Below, in pieces: positions 60,746-64,000 of a stretch of 64,000 nucleotides of DNA. Source of the stretch: CAMLJR01 sp964500675 (GTDB taxonomy: Bacteria; Pseudomonadota; Gammaproteobacteria; Pseudomonadales; CAMLJR01); NCBI GenBank assembly GCA_964500675.1, contig CAZCNY010000001.1:248001-312000 (forward strand), written 5' to 3'. Position 1 is the first letter of the stretch; the number at the start of each line of letters is the position of its first letter. Below the pieces are notes generated by a model. That model ran no database searches, was not told the origin of the DNA, and was given only the letters and a program-made list of their open reading frames with translations. A program made the position numbers and the translations under genes.

Positions 60746-62020
60746 TCAGCTTGGTGTGAGCTTCAGATGCAGCGCCTCAAGTCCGCGAATGATGAAGCTC
60801 GGCTCGAATTCGAGATGTCTGTTGCCGCGCGATCCATGTTTTTCCTCGGACAGGTCGATGTCGGATGTGTACTTGAGGAAGCGCTCGAGGATGACGCGAA
60901 CTTCCACGCGCGCGAGCGGCGCACCCGCGCAGGTATGGGCACCCCGGCCGAAGGCCAGATGCTCTTTGATCTTGTCGCGTCCGAGAATCAACTCCTGCGG
61001 GTTTTCCCAGCGACGCGGATCGCGATTGGCGGCCGCGAGGCCGACAAAGATTTTTGTCCCGGCAGCAATGTCCATATCGCCGAGCTGGGTATTCTTCCGC
61101 GCCACGCGCGCGGTCATCTTCGTCGAGCCCTCTAGACGCAGCACCTCTTCGAGAAACGACGGGATCAACGACGGGTCTTCACGCAGCCTCTGTTGCAAAC
61201 CGGGCACATCGACGATGTAGCGCATGGAATTGCCGAGCAGCTTCGCGCTGGTATCCTGCCCTGCAGCAAATAAGAAAGTGGCAAGCCGGACAATTTCCAG
61301 CGCATCGGGTGTCGAGCCATCGGGATATTTGGCATTTGACAGCTCCGACAGCACGTCTTCCCGCGGATTTTCCCGCCGATCCATGACATATTGCACGAAG
61401 TACATACCCATCAGCACGAGGGGACTTTCCTGCTGCATGGCCTCTTCGGGATTGAGGCTGCCAGCACCTGGGCCGTTAGCGATCGCCTCCATAAATACCT
61501 TCGTGTCGTCATCGGGAACACCGAGAAGATTGGCAATAACCAACGTCACGAAAGGCGTTGCGATCTCCTTGATGAGATCGCACTCGCCCTTGGCGATCAC
61601 ATCTTTCACTAATTTATCGGCAAATTCCGAAATAAATACCTCGTTCGCCTTGAGCCGTGACGGCGTGAACAGGCGACTGAGAATCGAGCGGGAGAAACTG
61701 TGCTGACGGTCGTCATAGGCAACCACCAGATCGCCGCCGATAAACTCGGTACGATGTGCCTCGATTTGAGCGGTAATGTCGTCGCCCGACGGTTCAAACG
61801 GTAGCGGTAGCGCCGGCCCCTGCGGGGCGATGGCGGAGGAAAAATCCTTGGTGTTATTCAAAACCTCGAGCGCCTCAGCAAACCCGGTAACGAAAACGAT
61901 GCCGCTATCGGGATGGCGGTAAATAGGGCCCTTCGCACGGATCGCCTCGAAGTATGCATAGGGATCTTTCAAGATCGAATAATCGGTGAAGTAATCGCGC
62001 TCTTCCAATAATGTGTTCAT
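60746..62020 (-). CDS. Cytochrome P450 (B)
   Basis: A 424-residue soluble P450. The I-helix motif is AGQDTS at 253-258, with glutamine where many P450s have an acidic/glycine pair. ExxR is E292/R295 and the heme thiolate is C364 in FGRGAHTCAGAPLAR. It differs clearly from P450 A and belongs to the class using [2Fe-2S] ferredoxin. The ferredoxin gene 60 bases upstream on the same strand is its natural redox partner. GAGAGA precedes the ATG. Hydroxylation of the same or a related hydrophobic substrate is inferred. Confidence 0.94.
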   Translation of the reverse strand: MNTLLEERDYFTDYSILKDPYAYFEAIRAKGPIYRHPDSGIVFVTGFAEALEVLNNTKDFSSAIAPQGPALPLPFEPSGDDITAQIEAHRTEFIGGDLVVAYDDRQHSFSRSILSRLFTPSRLKANEVFISEFADKLVKDVIAKGECDLIKEIATPFVTLVIANLLGVPDDDTKVFMEAIANGPGAGSLNPEEAMQQESPLVLMGMYFVQYVMDRRENPREDVLSELSNAKYPDGSTPDALEIVRLATFLFAAGQDTSAKLLGNSMRYIVDVPGLQQRLREDPSLIPSFLEEVLRLEGSTKMTARVARKNTQLGDMDIAAGTKIFVGLAAANRDPRRWENPQELILGRDKIKEHLAFGRGAHTCAGAPLARVEVRVILERFLKYTSDIDLSEEKHGSRGNRHLEFEPSFIIRGLEALHLKLTPS

Positions 62021-62080
62021 CGATATTCTCTCTCAAAATGTAAATGGGGTAGTTCGGGTATAGGCTCAGGAGTTCGGGAT

Positions 62081-62398
62081 TCAGTCTTCTTCCGCAATAG
62101 TGACTCGCAGTCCGGAAAAGTGTTCCTTCAAACGAATTTGGCAGGAGAGGCGCGAGCGCTCGTTGCGATGACTGCTGCCGTCGAGCAACGCATCCTCGTC
62201 CGCGCTCATCGGTGGCAGCATACCTGCGAATTCTGGATCAACGTAAACATGGCAGGTGGCGCATGAGCAGACCCCGCCGCAGAGAGCCAATACGTCGTCG
62301 ATGCCCGCGTTCCGTATGGCCTCCATCAAGCTGAGATTCGCTTCTCCCTGAATTGAGTGTTGCTCTCCTGCCCGATCGGTCACCACTAGCTGAGGCAT
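62081..62398 (-). CDS. [2Fe-2S] ferredoxin of the adrenodoxin/putidaredoxin type (B)
   Basis: A 105-residue ferredoxin, paralogous to ferredoxin A. Ligands are C40, C46, C49 (CGGVCSCATC) and C86 (SRLSCQIRL). The shared ATCHVYVDPEF and the final LRVTIAEED are the P450-binding side. The start at 62398 has GGAG 11 bases upstream; the 23 codons open before it are not part of the family. It lies 60 bases before the P450 B gene and is divergent from a TetR-type gene 83 bases away, so a regulated operon is likely. Confidence 0.94.
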   Translation of the reverse strand: MPQLVVTDRAGEQHSIQGEANLSLMEAIRNAGIDDVLALCGGVCSCATCHVYVDPEFAGMLPPMSADEDALLDGSSHRNERSRLSCQIRLKEHFSGLRVTIAEED

Positions 62399-62481
62399 TG
62401 CATCGCTCCAAATAATCAAAAACAATTGTCGCCCTTTAACCGCAGTGATCCATTCAAAACCGATCAAAGATATGCGACACT
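62399..62481. promoter_or_regulatory. Divergent promoter region between ferredoxin B and the TetR gene
   Basis: The 83-base gap must hold both promoters and any TetR operator. Only a short palindrome, ACAATTGT at 62422-62429, is visible, and it is too small for a firm call. Confidence 0.35.
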
Positions 62482-63048
62482 ATGAAGCATAAGTCACCCC
62501 AATCGGACTCGTCAAGCATGAAAGACGCCCGTATCGTCAAGACCGATCAGGCACTGCGGAGCGCGCTGCTTGCCTTGCTGGAGCGCAAGCCGTTGGAGCA
62601 GATCACGATTCGCGATATCGCGGCCGAGTCGGGCGTTCACTATGCGACGTTCTTTCGCCACCATCCGACGAAGGAAGCTCTGCTGAACCACGTCGCAGCG
62701 GACGAGATCGACCGGCTCGTCGAGCTTTCGCTGCATATACAGGACACGGTCGACACCCATGCGGGATTCGTCGCACTCTGCACCTATATCGATGAACATC
62801 GAGCGCTGTGGACTGCGCTTTTGACGGGCGGGGCTGCTGGTGCCATGCGCGAGGAATTGTTGCGCGTGTCTAGAGAACTGGCGGTTGAACGCGCGCCGAA
62901 GGACAGCTGGCTTCCCGTGGAGCTGGCAACGACCTGCACGACCAGCCTGATCGTCGAAACGATATCCTGGTGGCTTACTCAGCCGCCAGAAGCGTTCTCA
63001 ATCGAGCGTGTTGCACAAATTCTTCATCGGCTCGTAAATATTCACTAA
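62482..63048 (+). CDS. TetR-family transcriptional regulator
   Basis: A 188-residue regulator. The N-terminal DNA-binding helix bundle is TDQALRSALLALLERKPLEQITIRD followed by IAAESGVHYATFFRHHPTKEALL, in which the recognition helix has HYATFFRHH. The C-terminal ligand-binding domain (from about residue 85) is divergent, as expected. The ATG at 62482 lacks a clear ribosome binding site; a second ATG at 62518 would also give a complete domain. Being divergent from the ferredoxin-P450 B pair it probably represses them until a substrate or CoA ester binds. Confidence 0.9.
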   Translation: MKHKSPQSDSSSMKDARIVKTDQALRSALLALLERKPLEQITIRDIAAESGVHYATFFRHHPTKEALLNHVAADEIDRLVELSLHIQDTVDTHAGFVALCTYIDEHRALWTALLTGGAAGAMREELLRVSRELAVERAPKDSWLPVELATTCTTSLIVETISWWLTQPPEAFSIERVAQILHRLVNIH

Positions 63049-63100
63049 AGCCGAAATGCTGTCGGATGATATAGCCGAGCAGTGTTGCACGAACGGCGAA

Positions 63101-63535
63101 CTATTTGGTGGGGCGTAGATCCATCACTTTCCACATCCCTTCTGCGCTCGCGACAATGCGCTCCTCTGCCATGATAAATCCGCGCACAAACACAATCTGT
63201 TTGGCGGCGCGAATGACTTCGGCTTTGCACGTAATAAATTCGCCCACGCGCGCGACGGAAATAAACTGTGTTTGCAGCGAAATAGTTGCGCATCGATTGT
63301 GACCCAGCGCATCGCCAACGGCAACGCCGAGCCCCATATCAGCAAACGTCATCACCAGACCGCCATGAACGGTGCCGAGGTGATTGTTGCAGTGGCGATC
63401 TTCAAGAACCAGGCCGAGCGAACGTCGACCATCATTCACACGCAGCCAGAAAGGACCGGCGACTCCCGAAAAACCACCGAGTTCAACGCGCTCCCAGCCA
63501 GCTGTTTTCAGGGATTCAGGTGTCGTGCCGCTCAT
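63101..63535 (-). CDS. PaaI-type hot-dog thioesterase
   Basis: A 144-residue hot-dog fold protein. The catalytic-helix region is NNHLGTVHGGLVMTFADMGLGVAVGD, with the conserved HGG. Strands with ATISLQTQFISVARVGEFITCKAEVIR match the family. PaaI-like enzymes release CoA from stalled ring-type acyl-CoA thioesters, protecting the CoA pool during catabolism, which fits this neighbourhood. It is 52 bases upstream of a partial acyl-CoA dehydrogenase end, on the same strand, and converges with the TetR gene. Confidence 0.9.
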   Translation of the reverse strand: MSGTTPESLKTAGWERVELGGFSGVAGPFWLRVNDGRRSLGLVLEDRHCNNHLGTVHGGLVMTFADMGLGVAVGDALGHNRCATISLQTQFISVARVGEFITCKAEVIRAAKQIVFVRGFIMAEERIVASAEGMWKVMDLRPTK

Positions 63536-63587
63536 TTAGAAACCTCTAACATAAATTGATCAAGCAGCACCGAAACTAACGATTAAC

Positions 63588-64000
63588 CTAAGCCGCGCTA
63601 AAACACTGTTCAGCGACCATTACTGCCTGACCGCTGCGACCACCGAGCTCTGAAATCAAAGCTTTCATGCGATACGTCCACAAATGCAGCGACATTTCGA
63701 GCGTCATTCCCATCGCGCCCATCATCTGGTGCACGTCGTAAATCACGCGCGTCGCGCTATCTTGCGCATAAAGCGCGGCGACAGCTGCATCTCCCGCGTC
63801 GCCCGACCACGCCGCTTTACGCGCCAGCCAGCGCACGCCGCCCGCGAGCACGGCGCACTCGGCCATGCGATGACGCAATGCTTGGAAGGTACCGAGCGGA
63901 CGCCCGAATTGTTTGCGCACGCTGATATGTTCGACCGTCGCATCGATCGCGGCTTTTAACAGGCCTGCCATTTCAGCGGCGAGTGCGACGCGCAACCAGG
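63588..64000 (-). CDS. Acyl-CoA dehydrogenase, C-terminal part (N-terminus outside the window)
   Basis: The open frame runs off the right window edge; 137 codons are visible. ISVRKQFGRPLGTFQALRHRMAEC and HQMMGAMGMTLEMSLHLWTYR match the dehydrogenase C-terminal domain. As in the short dehydrogenase at 25965, the terminal YEGT/GGT-EIQR segment is absent and the protein ends shortly after, so it is probably another short, partner-requiring subunit. Confidence 0.88.
   Translation of the reverse strand, partial: WLRVALAAEMAGLLKAAIDATVEHISVRKQFGRPLGTFQALRHRMAECAVLAGGVRWLARKAAWSGDAGDAAVAALYAQDSATRVIYDVHQMMGAMGMTLEMSLHLWTYRMKALISELGGRSGQAVMVAEQCFSAA

Noticed and set aside
62404..62445. TetR operator in the ferredoxin B-TetR gap
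   Set aside because: Only the 8-base palindrome ACAATTGT is visible, which is expected by chance in AT-rich sequence.

Overview
The window looks like a piece of a free-living proteobacterial chromosome, most likely a gammaproteobacterium. RraA, TrmA, GalE, PhhB and the Zwf/Edd pair are all of the kind seen there, and the large TonB-dependent receptors plus a dense lipid/steroid-type catabolic gene set recall aerobic cyclic-hydrocarbon, terpene or steroid degraders. The assignment rests on protein resemblance only; there is no rRNA or tRNA in the window. Fifty-seven coding genes are supported, two of them cut by the window ends. No CRISPR array, tRNA, intact insertion sequence or replication origin was seen.

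Bases 1-17,600 are mostly housekeeping. They hold a truncated S9-type peptidase, galE, trmA and phhB, and a three-gene ABC cluster (ATPase, a GldF-GldG-type fusion and a DUF4340 protein). Next come an ArsR/SRPBCC pair with a clear promoter-operator, rraA, a DUF4160/DUF2442 pair, a glutathione transferase, an orphan phosphotransacetylase, an unusual two-winged-helix plus nuclease-like protein, an all-alpha dUTPase-like enzyme, and the Entner-Doudoroff genes edd and zwf. REP-like hairpins of the CCCTCTCCC/GGGAGAGGG type occur only in bases 3,000-23,000.

Bases 17,700-64,000 form a catabolic region of about 46 kb. It holds two TonB-dependent receptors, two Rieske oxygenase alpha subunits with one Rieske ferredoxin, and two cytochromes P450, each with a nearby [2Fe-2S] ferredoxin. 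CoA-ester chemistry is covered by four acyl-CoA dehydrogenases (one partial), two crotonases, a thiolase, two type III CoA-transferases and a hot-dog thioesterase. Redox and C-C chemistry is covered by a KstD-like flavoprotein, four short-chain dehydrogenases, an aldo/keto reductase, an aldehyde dehydrogenase, a TPP-dependent lyase and a fused 2-oxoacid:ferredoxin oxidoreductase. A HyuA/HyuB pair, an amidohydrolase and a VOC protein complete the set. Regulators are two AraC-type proteins and one TetR-type protein. The likely logic is receptor-mediated uptake of a hydrophobic substrate, P450/Rieske hydroxylation, SDR and KstD-like oxidation, C-C cleavage to an aldehyde oxidised by ALDH, CoA transfer, then beta-oxidation. 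The substrate cannot be read from the sequence. No ferredoxin reductase and no acyl-CoA ligase is present here.

The least expected structures are non-coding. There are two tandem arrays with the same 17-bp period (8 and 4 units) just upstream of catabolic genes, and a palindromic element whose two arms supply the stop codons of two convergent genes. There is also a perfect 10-bp inverted repeat before an AraC gene and twin palindromes before a MazEF-type module that sits inside the catabolic region.
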